This document shows positions 55,768-63,557 of a stretch of 64,000 nucleotides of DNA, piece after piece. Positions within the stretch are counted from its first letter, which is position 1. The number at the start of each line of letters is the position of its first letter. Position numbers and translations under genes: made by a program. This DNA is from Acidobacteriaceae bacterium. GTDB lineage: Bacteria > Acidobacteriota > Terriglobia > Terriglobales > Acidobacteriaceae. Under the pieces are notes generated by a model that was given only the letters and a program-made list of their open reading frames with translations, searched no databases and was not told where the DNA came from. The stretch spans positions 248,001-312,000 of the forward strand of contig JAOAPC010000024.1 in the NCBI GenBank assembly GCA_025462735.1, read 5' to 3'.

Positions 55768-55843
55768 GGGCCTCTAGCTCAATGGTTAGAGCAAACGGCT
55801 CATAATCGTTTGGTTCTCGGTTCGAATCCGAGGAGGCCCACCA
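55768..55843 (+). tRNA. tRNA with CAT anticodon (Met or lysidine-type Ile2)
   Basis: The 76-base gene begins GGGCCTCTAGCTCAATGGTT and ends with GAGGCCC, A and an encoded CCA. The acceptor, D, anticodon and T stems all pair, with loop CTCATAA giving CAT. The anticodon stem context GGCTCATAATCG and GGTT resemble tRNA-Ile2 (lysidine-modified) as much as elongator Met, so identity is not certain. It is not an initiator: positions 1 and 72 pair. Confidence 0.93.
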
Positions 55844-55858
55844 ACTCGTTCAGTGCAA

Positions 55859-55883
55859 GCTCAAATCCTGGAGGGCCCACCAA
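55859..55883 (+). pseudogene. tRNA-like 3' fragment
   Basis: Sixteen bases after the tRNA lies GCTCAAATCCTGGAGGGCCCACCA, a sequence like a T loop, acceptor strand and CCA. It shares TCNAATCC and GGCCCACCA with the tRNA above, but the rest differs and the T stem cannot pair. It is a relic of a second tRNA, or a partial duplication. Confidence 0.5.
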
Positions 55884-56032
55884 CCAAGAGGTCCCTCGGC
55901 TGCGCTCGGGATACGTTCGACAGGCTCAGTATCTCGGCACGCGGCTCATACGCCGCGTGACGCCTCGATTTCGGCAGCGGGCTCGGATTTCAGCTGCCCT
56001 GAGAACCTTCGCGGCATGCGAAACCTGGAGCG

Positions 56033-56899
56033 TTAGCGCGGGACTGCTAGAAATCCGTTTTGGTTTTTCACCGTCGAATAGTTTCCGACTATCACGCGTG
56101 CGTAGTTGATACCCGAAGCACAAGAGACGAGGCGCTGCTGGGGCGGAAATTTTCCGGCGCTCGCATAATTGCCAACGGCGAAGGAAACAAAACCGGCCTG
56201 AATGTCATGACAGCCTACAATGTCCCCTCGAGAGTTAATTCCGGTCGCTTCGCTGTCGGTCGAGCCAGCTGCTTCAATGTAGTGAATCTGGTTATTGACG
56301 ACCCAGAAGCCGCGCCAGATTCCACCCTTGAATACTTGACCGACGATCCAGCCCTGATCATTGATGCCGTTCAATTGAGTTTGGTGAGGTTCTCCGGGTA
56401 GCTGCGGCGCGTTCAAGGTTCGATAAGTACCGTTCTCGTAGACGAAGCCTTGCGCATTGTCGTAACTGCCGACAATCGTTCCGGCTTTATTTATGCCGAA
56501 CGCAATAGTCCCGAATCCGGCACGTGGATCGTCGATCTTGGTGAATGATCCGTTGTGGCGCAAGAAGCCGTGAAAATTCAAGGCGCCGGATAGCTGGTAC
56601 ATGCCCACGATGTCGCCGTTATCGTTAATTCCTAACACCTCAGTCATGGTTGCTCCCGGAAAGTTGACCGCGGTGTACTTGCCCGCGCGGTATATGAATC
56701 CGTGAACAAAATATTGCGAGTCGTAGTACGAACCCACAATCACATTCGAATTGTTAATGCCGTTTACGTGGGTGACCGGCGCGCCGGGAAACGAAATCGA
56801 AGCGTAGTTGTAAGTTACTGACATGGACGTTTGCGAAAATGTTGCGGGCGCAAGCGTAGCGAATAGGGCAACTAAGAGTGAGAAAAAACGAACGGACAT
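56033..56899 (-). CDS. Secreted HAF-repeat protein
   Basis: The 288-residue product has a signal peptide (about 1-22, ending TFSQ) and six repeats of about 40 residues. Each has a core like INDNGDIVGMY: INNSNVIVGSY, INDNGDIVGMY, INKAGTIVGSY, INDQGWIVGQV, INSRGDIVGCH and INYARVIVGNY. These are HAF (extracellular repeat) motifs, thought to build a beta-propeller-like surface protein. AGGAG lies about ten bases before the ATG at 56899. Function is unknown; a role in adhesion or carbohydrate contact is inferred for the class. Confidence 0.85.
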   Translation of the reverse strand: MSVRFFSLLVALFATLAPATFSQTSMSVTYNYASISFPGAPVTHVNGINNSNVIVGSYYDSQYFVHGFIYRAGKYTAVNFPGATMTEVLGINDNGDIVGMYQLSGALNFHGFLRHNGSFTKIDDPRAGFGTIAFGINKAGTIVGSYDNAQGFVYENGTYRTLNAPQLPGEPHQTQLNGINDQGWIVGQVFKGGIWRGFWVVNNQIHYIEAAGSTDSEATGINSRGDIVGCHDIQAGFVSFAVGNYASAGKFPPQQRLVSCASGINYARVIVGNYSTVKNQNGFLAVPR

Positions 56900-57028
56900 A
56901 GGATCGGGGCTCCTGGTGGAAAATGTGTGTCTTAAAGATGCTGGCAGCCACTCAGGATGATGTACCCGGACGCCAGTTGAAAAACATCGGCGAAACCGTA
57001 CGGGGACTTCGGCGAAACTTTATGGGAA

Positions 57029-57904
57029 CTAAGGTCGTAGTGAGTCTAAGTCAACAATTCGATTTCGCTGAGGAGATATTTTGATATCAGACCTGAAATC
57101 TTCACGTGTCAGGAAAACAAAATCAGGACTCCCAAGGTAAAGCAGGAGTTGAAAATCTGTGTACAGGCCAGCGTTGTTTTTCCGGGGGTTCGCTCCATCC
57201 TTAACCTTTTTCATGCAAGACTGGAGGAACTCTAATGCGGCTGAGAGTTTCTGCGCAACGATCACAGGATTCGGATGGCAACCCGGAACGCCAAATTGTC
57301 GAGATAATCGCCGCGCCACATCCGAGCCAAGGTTTTTCTTTGCCAAGGTCCCCAATGCTGCGAGTTCCCTATCTAGTTCCGCATTATGAATCTCGTCCGC
57401 CCGGTTGACGTCCCGCCAAACCGTCCCCGCAGTCGCCTTGATGAAGGCTTCAAAGTCGCTAGCAGTCGACACCATCTCAATCAATTTCCGGTAGTGAGTT
57501 GGTTCGACACCGCTTCGTCTACGTGCGACTGAGCGTAGAAGGTCAGCGAGGAACGGGTTCGGGAGCGGCAACACTTCCAGATCGTGTCGGCGAAACCACA
57601 TGAATACCTGCTGATCATTATGAAAGTGATTGGGACCTGCTTTGACCATCCCGCGTGTTAGCTCGACAAGTGCGGGAGGCGCTATAAGGACGGTAACTCC
57701 ATTTACCCGAGCACACTCCAGCCGTTGCCGAACAGCTGGATTTCTGCCGTAATCGATCAGGATGTTAGTGTCCAGAAAATATTTGGGCAACTGAATCTCC
57801 CGAAAAAGGTTTCTTGCTGTCGAGTGTTCCCGGATTACGTCTCTTTTTACCCCGGATCGCCTTATCCCGGACCGTGAGCTGCCGATGGGCGCGACCATTA
57901 CCAT
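57029..57904 (-). CDS. PIN domain protein
   Basis: The 291-residue frame contains a PIN-like nuclease core: FLDTNILIDYG at 43-53, PPALVELTRG, and late acidic positions near DFQLLLYLG and FLTREDF. PIN proteins are Mg2+-dependent RNases, often toxins. A TTG at 57790 (LPKYFLDTN) has GGGAG six bases upstream and may be the real start, dropping 38 basic residues. At about 250 residues it is longer than VapC toxins, and no antitoxin-like ORF is adjacent. It stands alone and divergent from the Pro/Thr-rich gene. Confidence 0.75.
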   Translation of the reverse strand: MVMVAPIGSSRSGIRRSGVKRDVIREHSTARNLFREIQLPKYFLDTNILIDYGRNPAVRQRLECARVNGVTVLIAPPALVELTRGMVKAGPNHFHNDQQVFMWFRRHDLEVLPLPNPFLADLLRSVARRRSGVEPTHYRKLIEMVSTASDFEAFIKATAGTVWRDVNRADEIHNAELDRELAALGTLAKKNLGSDVARRLSRQFGVPGCHPNPVIVAQKLSAALEFLQSCMKKVKDGANPRKNNAGLYTDFQLLLYLGSPDFVFLTREDFRSDIKISPQRNRIVDLDSLRP

Positions 57905-58110
57905 TATGTCGTTGGCCCACTAATTTTAGTCCAGTGTTCGATCTTCTTCTTCTCCCCACCAGCAGCTCTCGCTCGTAATTTTCACCAGCGTGGCAAATCC
58001 GCCGTACGGGAACGCTTTGAGAAACCTAGAGCTTCCACCGGATTCCAATCACACCCCACCACACCTACAGTTCCTAATGATGGACATAATTTCGGAGGGT
58101 TGAGACTGCC

Positions 58111-59220
58111 ATGAAATTGAAAGCACCGTTGTTTTCCTTGTTGCTGCTTTCGGCGGTCTGGGTAGCGGCCCAGACTACAACGCCGGACACCACGGCCCCG
58201 TCGGGTTCGACCTCTAACCAGCAAAGTGGTCAGGCGACCGGGAGCTCACAGACATCGACACCTAGCACGGCGCCGCAAACGCCAGACACGACGCCGCAGA
58301 CGCCGGGAGCTTCGCCGCAAACGCCGGGAAGCCCTACCCAAGCCACGCCGGGCAGCGCTCCGGAGCAAAATGCCGCGCCCCAGGGTCAGGCTGCTCCCAA
58401 TTCAGCCGCCCCCAGCGCGACCTCACCGGCCCAGAGCGGCAACGCCTTGACCGGCTGTCTCTCGGGATCGCCAGTTTCGGGCAATTACCTGCTTACTGAC
58501 AAATCCGGCAATACTTATAAATTGACCGGAGATTTGAATGCAGTTCGCACACTGATTGGAAACGAAGTGCAAGTGACCGGGCAAGAAGGCGGGAGCAGCA
58601 TGGGTTCGAACACTTCGACGTCGGGCACTTCCTCAACTGCGAGCTCAGGAATGAATCCAGGAACGAACTCCAATTCAGCCGCGGGCACGATGAAGGCATT
58701 CACCGTAGCCAGCGCCACTAAGGTTGCTGACCACTGCGGCAGCTCATCTCCGGCAGCGGCGCCCACGGCCGGGCACTCTGCAGCCAGAGCGGTTCCGGTA
58801 ATGATGGCCGCACTCCAAACTGCCGGCTCAGCCGGTTCGGCTGGAGCGGGATCAAGCGCGGGACAGACCACTCCGGCACCGGGCACAACTCAGCCAGGAA
58901 ACGCCACCCCAGCCCCGGGTACAGCTGCGCCGACTCCTGGGACTGCGGCTCCTGCGCCGAGTCCGGCTGCTCCTCCGCCGGGCACGGCCACGCCAGGAAC
59001 GACGCCTAACACGACCACAACTCCAACTCCGCAGACCACTCCTAGCGGCCCGACTCCGGAGACAACACCCAGCACGCCGGGAACGACTCCGGGAGCCACA
59101 GCGCCAGATACAAGTACTCCGCCAGCGTCGAATCCAAATTCGCCTGCGCCGAGTACGACTACACCTCCTACAGCGCCACAGAGCACAACCCCTGGGACGA
59201 CACCGCCACCAACCGCATAA
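58111..59220 (+). CDS. Pro/Thr/Ala-rich secreted protein with a small conserved domain
   Basis: The 369-residue product has a signal peptide (about 1-20, ending VWVAAQTTT). A region of about 45 residues near 117-165 is not repetitive (LTGCLSGSPVSGNYLLTDKSGNTYKLTG, DLNAVRTLIGNEVQVTG). It looks like a small acidobacterial secreted domain of the DUF5818 kind, by recollection. The flanks are degenerate Pro/Thr/Ser/Gly/Ala repeats of TPG and APG type. GGAGGG precedes the ATG. A terminator lies directly after the stop. It is probably a surface or matrix protein. Confidence 0.75.
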   Translation: MKLKAPLFSLLLLSAVWVAAQTTTPDTTAPSGSTSNQQSGQATGSSQTSTPSTAPQTPDTTPQTPGASPQTPGSPTQATPGSAPEQNAAPQGQAAPNSAAPSATSPAQSGNALTGCLSGSPVSGNYLLTDKSGNTYKLTGDLNAVRTLIGNEVQVTGQEGGSSMGSNTSTSGTSSTASSGMNPGTNSNSAAGTMKAFTVASATKVADHCGSSSPAAAPTAGHSAARAVPVMMAALQTAGSAGSAGAGSSAGQTTPAPGTTQPGNATPAPGTAAPTPGTAAPAPSPAAPPPGTATPGTTPNTTTTPTPQTTPSGPTPETTPSTPGTTPGATAPDTSTPPASNPNSPAPSTTTPPTAPQSTTPGTTPPPTA

Positions 59221-59241
59221 CTACACAGCAGTCCTCGACAC

Positions 59242-59267
59242 AGGCCCGCTTTATGCGGGCCTTTTTT
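59242..59267 (+). terminator. Rho-independent terminator
   Basis: AGGCCCGC and GCGGGCCT pair over a five-base loop, and a run of six T follows the stem. It lies 20 bases after the stop of the Pro/Thr-rich gene. Confidence 0.85.
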
Positions 59268-59289
59268 ATGTAACGGTCTATCCGGTATG

Positions 59290-59375
59290 AACGGGCGAGG
59301 ACGCCCGTTTCTCCATTTTCGTTTGGGAGTGCATTCTCGGTTGTGGACTTGGAGTGACGGGCGTCCTCGCCCGTC
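59290..59375. repeat. Pair of inverted 'acgggcg' palindromes
   Basis: GACGGGCGTCCTCGCCCGTC (59356-59375) and its like at 59290-59309 (ACGGGCGAGGACGCCCGT) are two palindromes, in opposite orientation, about 50 bases apart. They lie between the terminator and the YggX-like gene. Confidence 0.7.
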
Positions 59376-59459
59376 CTGCACAATCCTTCTCGGGCTGCTA
59401 ACGCAGCATGCGCAGTCCAGTCCTGTGAGATAATTTTTCCGAGCGAACCAAGGAGATGA

Positions 59460-59741
59460 ATGGCGGAGCACCGAGTCAATTGCGTAAAGCTGCATAAGGA
59501 TTTGCCTGGATTGGATGAACCTCCCTTTGACACCGAGCTGGGGAGAAAGATTTACGACAACGTGTCACAGCAGGCATGGAACCAATGGACTGAGTTCTGC
59601 AAAATGTTGCTGAATGAATACCGGCTGAACCCTGCACGGCGCGAAGATCAGGAAGTAATCATCCGCCAGATGGAGCAGTACTTCTTTGGCGAAGGCGCGG
59701 CCCCTCCACCGGATTACGTCGCGCCAGAACAGAAGCAATAG
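59460..59741 (+). CDS. yggX: YggX-like Fe(II) trafficking protein
   Basis: The 93-residue product begins with VNCVKLHKDLPGLDEPPFDTELG and continues NVSQQAWNQWTEFCKMLLNEYRLNP, which matches YggX (probable Fe(2+)-trafficking protein). The Cys near the start (VNCVKL) is conserved in the family. YggX helps protect labile iron during oxidative stress. AAGGAG precedes the ATG with a five-base spacer. The C-terminal tail (APPPDYVAPEQKQ) is longer than usual. Confidence 0.9.
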   Translation: MAEHRVNCVKLHKDLPGLDEPPFDTELGRKIYDNVSQQAWNQWTEFCKMLLNEYRLNPARREDQEVIIRQMEQYFFGEGAAPPPDYVAPEQKQ

Positions 59742-59807
59742 TTCGGGCAGCTATTTCTCCCGCCTAAATCCTAGATTCGTTGGCAGTCACTTTCGGATTC
59801 CAGAAAC

Positions 59808-60428
59808 TCAGAATCGAAAATCAATTCCCGTAGAGAAGCGGAGGTGGTCTTGGCCGCCGCTGAAAAACCGGGTATGCACTTCGTCCGCTTGCACACGCCA
59901 CGCCAGTCCCTTGATAAGCCTGTAATCGAGGCCCCCGCCGATCGCAGTAGCAAATGAAGTATCCGAATTGGAAGTAGCGCCGCTGTCATTGATATGTCCA
60001 GCTCCAAAAAGAGCATGAGCGAACGGGGTGAATTTTCCTATAGGAACCGAAACCCGAGGGCCGATCAAATAAGTGGAAATTGTCGAATGCACCGTTTGCG
60101 GTGAAGCAGGGCACGGACTACCGGGCGTCAGGAAGCACATGACGGTGAAATCTCGCGATGCGTAATGCCGGCTCACATCCGCGACGACTCCAATCCAGGG
60201 AAGGAATTTCCCTTCGAGGGACCCTTCCCAACCGTTAAAACCCGCGCTGCGGTGTGAAGGAACCAAAGCTGCACCGCCCGAAGGACAAATCGGTGGGCAA
60301 CCAGTAGCGGATACGTCTCCGCCCGAATACGAGTAACCGAAGAATATGTTGCCGCTAGTTGGAATCTGAGCGTGCGCAACTCCAGCCGCTAAGACGAGAC
60401 CCAGTACAATGCCTGCAATCTTTCGCAT
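59808..60428 (-). CDS. Outer-membrane beta-barrel protein (paralogue A)
   Basis: The 206-residue product has a signal peptide (about 1-20, ending GVAHAQ) and alternating amphipathic strands ending in an aromatic Phe (FRF), the signature of outer-membrane barrels. Its opening NIFFGYSYSGGDVSA and the repeated WEGSLEGKFLPWIGVVADVSRHY pattern match the next gene. It probably forms an eight-strand OmpA/opacity-like barrel. AGGAG lies seven bases before the ATG at 60428. Function unknown. Confidence 0.85.
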   Translation of the reverse strand: MRKIAGIVLGLVLAAGVAHAQIPTSGNIFFGYSYSGGDVSATGCPPICPSGGAALVPSHRSAGFNGWEGSLEGKFLPWIGVVADVSRHYASRDFTVMCFLTPGSPCPASPQTVHSTISTYLIGPRVSVPIGKFTPFAHALFGAGHINDSGATSNSDTSFATAIGGGLDYRLIKGLAWRVQADEVHTRFFSGGQDHLRFSTGIDFRF

Positions 60429-60520
60429 TGAAAGCTCCTGAATGACCAACGTGATAAATGTGATGCAGGCAAGCGGAACTTAGATGCGGTTATGGCGCAG
60501 CGCATTCCTTTTGCGGGAGG

Positions 60521-61102
60521 TCAGAAACGAAACACAATTCCGCCAGATAATCGAAAGTCATACTGGGATCCGCCGAAAAAACTTGTGTGCACGGAATGGG
60601 CCTGTGCGCGCAAGGCAACGGCGGGAAGTAAGGTGTAATCCACGCCGCCGCCGAATGCGGATGCGAATGTCAGGTCGGAATTGGAAATGCCACCGCCTTT
60701 ATCAGATTGGTATCCCACCCCGAAGAGGACTTCTCCGAACGGTCGGTATTTTCCAAATGTCATTGAAGCGCGAGGGCCGAATAAAAGGGTGTCGCGGGCG
60801 GCATTCAGTCGAAAGTTACGGCAAGCGCCTGCGGGAGGGCAAGTGGTCGTGTTATGACCCCCGTAGTGCCAATCCAGATCGGCAACCACCCCGAGCCAGG
60901 GCAGATATTTGCCCTCAGCTGATGTCTCCCACCCCTGCATGCTGGCTGCGCCGCCGCTGGCTTGAACGGTCCGATTGTTCGAGAACGCTTCGCCGTGAAC
61001 ATACGAGTAACCGAAAAATACGTTGCCTCCAGAGGGAAGCTGAGCAGCGGCAATGGTTGAAAAAATAAGTAAAATGAAGCTGATCGCGCAGATCTTACGC
61101 AA
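60521..61102 (-). CDS. Outer-membrane beta-barrel protein (paralogue B)
   Basis: The 193-residue product has a signal peptide (ending TIAAAQ) and ends in FRF. It is clearly related to its neighbour: NVFFGYSYVHGEA, WETSAEGKYLPWLGVVADLDWHY, GVDYTLLPAVALRAQAHSVHT align with it block by block. It is therefore a tandem duplicate that has diverged. The two are on the same strand, about 90 bases apart. Its promoter must lie upstream of 61102, before egtB on the other strand. Confidence 0.85.
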   Translation of the reverse strand: MRKICAISFILLIFSTIAAAQLPSGGNVFFGYSYVHGEAFSNNRTVQASGGAASMQGWETSAEGKYLPWLGVVADLDWHYGGHNTTTCPPAGACRNFRLNAARDTLLFGPRASMTFGKYRPFGEVLFGVGYQSDKGGGISNSDLTFASAFGGGVDYTLLPAVALRAQAHSVHTSFFGGSQYDFRLSGGIVFRF

Positions 61103-61344
61103 GAATTTCTCCCGCCAGAATGTGTGGCGCCGACAGCCGATGTAGGATGCGCTTTAAACCTGAGTAGGATGCCAGTTACGGTGCGTGCGCTGCAAGACAC
61201 TGTAACAGGCAGCTCTATCCCCTAATCACGGCCAGAAAGCGTTTTTTGCTCAAAAATTGAACCAATAGCCGCAAATTCCGCATCCATGCTGAGGTGCCGC
61301 ACTCAGTGGGTATACTGCTTTAGAACTCTGCTGTGGAGAACGTA

Positions 61345-62592
61345 ATGACCGCCAGCCATGCCGAGCAGTTGGCCTACAGCCCTCTTCGCGAGCGATACCG
61401 GGAAATCCGCAACACCACGTTGCAATTGACCCGGCCGTTTTCGGCCGAGGACCTGATGTTGCAGTCCATGCCAGATGCCAGTCCAGCGAAGTGGCATCTC
61501 GCGCACACCACGTGGTTTTTCGAAACTTTTATTCTCAGTCCTCACGTTTCGGGATACAAGCCCTTAGATCCCCGTTACAAGCAACTTTTCAATTCGTACT
61601 ACAAGCAGCTTGGAGCGCATCCTTATCGCGGCGCGCGCGGATTGATGTCACGCCCCAGCCTGGATGAAGTTTATGCGTATCGTGCACACGTTGACGAAGC
61701 CATGTTGCGCTATCTCGAGGTGGCGGATGAGAGCACCGCAGCGCTGATTGAGGTTGGACTGAATCACGAGCAGCAGCATCAGGAATTAATTCTGACCGAC
61801 GTCAAGCACGCGCTCTGGTCCATGCCGCTACGGCCTGAACGCGTCCAACAGCCACGTGCAATCAGCAAATCCATGCCGATCGAGTGGATCGGCGTTGACG
61901 GAGGAATTCGCGAGATCGGCTACGCGGGCTCAGGTTTTTCGTTTGACAACGAAAGCCCACGCCATGAGGTGCTCCTAAGACCTTTTCGGCTTGCCTCGCG
62001 TCTGACCACGAATGCCGAGTATCTGGAATTCATGAATGATGGCGGCTATCGCCGGCCCGAGCTGTGGCTCTCTGATGGATGGGACACGGTTTGTTCGCAA
62101 GGTTGGAGTTCGCCGCTGTACTGGGAAGAGGAAGACGGACACTGGTTCGAGTTTACCTTCACCGGACTGCGTGAGTTGGACCCGGCGGCACCGGTTTGCC
62201 ATGTGAGTTATTACGAAGCCGATGCGTTCGCGCACTGGAGCAAGGCGCGGTTGCCGCGGGAAGAAGAATGGGAGATTGCCGCAGAACAGTCGAGGTCCAA
62301 AGGCACATTGCTTGAATCCGGCAAGCTTCACCCACAACCTACTTCCGGCACAGGCCTGCAACAAATGTTTGGAGACGTGTGGGAGTGGACAGCGAGCGCA
62401 TACCTCGCCTACCCGGGATTTGAGCCAGCTCCCGGCGCAATCGGCGAGTACAACGGCAAGTTCATGTGCAATCAGTTTGTGCTTCGCGGCGGTTCCTGCG
62501 CCACGGCGTGGAGCCATATCCGCGCCAGTTATCGGAATTTCTTCCCGCCACATGCGCGTTGGCAATTCATGGGCATAAGGCTGGCGAAATGA
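61345..62592 (+). CDS. egtB: Ergothioneine biosynthesis sulfoxide synthase
   Basis: The 415-residue product joins the N-terminal DinB-like helical domain with HLAHTTWFFE and NHEQQHQELILTDVKHAL (the iron-binding His residues) to a C-terminal formylglycine-generating-enzyme-like domain (RPFRLASRLTTNAEYLEFM, LPREEEWEIAAEQ). EgtB uses non-haem iron and oxygen to couple a thiol to hercynine. The ATG at 61345 has GGAG at a good distance. It overlaps egtD by four bases (ATGA), so the pair is coupled. Whether it uses cysteine or gamma-glutamylcysteine is not decided here. Confidence 0.93.
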   Translation: MTASHAEQLAYSPLRERYREIRNTTLQLTRPFSAEDLMLQSMPDASPAKWHLAHTTWFFETFILSPHVSGYKPLDPRYKQLFNSYYKQLGAHPYRGARGLMSRPSLDEVYAYRAHVDEAMLRYLEVADESTAALIEVGLNHEQQHQELILTDVKHALWSMPLRPERVQQPRAISKSMPIEWIGVDGGIREIGYAGSGFSFDNESPRHEVLLRPFRLASRLTTNAEYLEFMNDGGYRRPELWLSDGWDTVCSQGWSSPLYWEEEDGHWFEFTFTGLRELDPAAPVCHVSYYEADAFAHWSKARLPREEEWEIAAEQSRSKGTLLESGKLHPQPTSGTGLQQMFGDVWEWTASAYLAYPGFEPAPGAIGEYNGKFMCNQFVLRGGSCATAWSHIRASYRNFFPPHARWQFMGIRLAK

Positions 62593-63542
62593 TTTCGCGC
62601 GCGCCGATTGACCTTCCCGTCTACACCGACGAAGTTGTGCGTGGGCTGACATCCCGGCCAAAGACTTTGCCGTGCAAACTCCTCTACGACGATCGCGGCT
62701 CGGCGTTGTTCGAAGAGATCACACGACTGCCCGAGTATTATCTGACGCGGACTGAATTAGAAATTTTGCAAGAGCGGGCGATAGAAATTGTGCAAGCGGT
62801 TGGAACGCCAGTCTCAATCGTAGAACTCGGCGCGGGTACAGCAAGCAAGACAGGCACGCTGCTTCGTGCTTTGGCGCGGCGGCAGATGCGCCTGAAATAT
62901 TTTCCCGTCGATATATCGCCGGCCGCGCTAGCCGACGCCAAAAAGAGAATCAGGGGACAGTGTCCAAATGCGTTGGTGCGACCAGTGGTCGCAGACTTCA
63001 GCGACGGCTTTCACTTCTTGCGCGAAATTTCCGGACGCAAGCTTGTCTTATATTTGGGATCGAGCATCGGCAACTTCGAATGGAATGATGCGGTCGCGAT
63101 GCTCAGCAGAGTCCGCGAGCAGCTCATGCCGGGAGATGCGCTGCTGCTGGGCACCGACATGGTCAAGCCGGCCGACATTCTGGTGCCCGCCTATGACGAC
63201 GCACAAGGCGTCACCGCCACATTCAGTAAGAATATTCTGATGCGGCTCAATCGCGAGCTCGGTGCCGATTTTGATCTGGACTTATTCCGCCACGTAGCAG
63301 AGTGGGTTCCCTCGCGATCGCGAATGGAAATTTTTCTCGAAAGCATGCGTCCACAAACTGTCGCCCTACGGATGGCGCACTTGACGATCCGGTTCATAGC
63401 GGGCGAACGGATTCACACCGAAAACAGCCACAAATACACACTGGAAATGATCGAACGGATGCTCTGCGTTTCCGGCTTCAGGCTGGAAAAGACATGGTTC
63501 GACAAGCGCGAGTGGTTCGGGTTGAATCTGGCCCGGGCCTGA
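62589..63542 (+). CDS. egtD: L-histidine N-alpha-methyltransferase
   Basis: The 317-residue product trimethylates histidine to hercynine, the substrate of EgtB. It has the EgtD-type opening CKLLYDDRGSALFEEITRLPEYYLTRTELEIL and the SAM motif IVELGAGTASKTGTLL. It also has the YLGSSIGNFEW segment and a C-terminal ERIHTENSHKYT block of the family. The ATG overlaps the egtB stop. With egtB this gives a short ergothioneine route; egtA, egtC and egtE are not in the window. Confidence 0.95.
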   Translation: MISRAPIDLPVYTDEVVRGLTSRPKTLPCKLLYDDRGSALFEEITRLPEYYLTRTELEILQERAIEIVQAVGTPVSIVELGAGTASKTGTLLRALARRQMRLKYFPVDISPAALADAKKRIRGQCPNALVRPVVADFSDGFHFLREISGRKLVLYLGSSIGNFEWNDAVAMLSRVREQLMPGDALLLGTDMVKPADILVPAYDDAQGVTATFSKNILMRLNRELGADFDLDLFRHVAEWVPSRSRMEIFLESMRPQTVALRMAHLTIRFIAGERIHTENSHKYTLEMIERMLCVSGFRLEKTWFDKREWFGLNLARA

Positions 63543-63557
63543 GCTCAGTAATTTCGA

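Noticed and set aside
57905-57930. GGCCCACTAA as a second attachment-site copy of the tRNA 3' end
   Set aside because: Only about ten bases match and there is no integrase between the sites; chance match is likely.
57982-58224. Minus-strand frame before the Pro/Thr-rich gene
   Set aside because: Arg-rich with no family features; it crosses the upstream region and start of a well-supported plus-strand gene.
58226-59495. Long open frames on other frames and on the minus strand across the Pro/Thr-rich gene
   Set aside because: Their composition (Arg-rich, or Gly/Val-rich such as GVVPGVLGVV) is what the repeats give in wrong frames; no start signals or domains.
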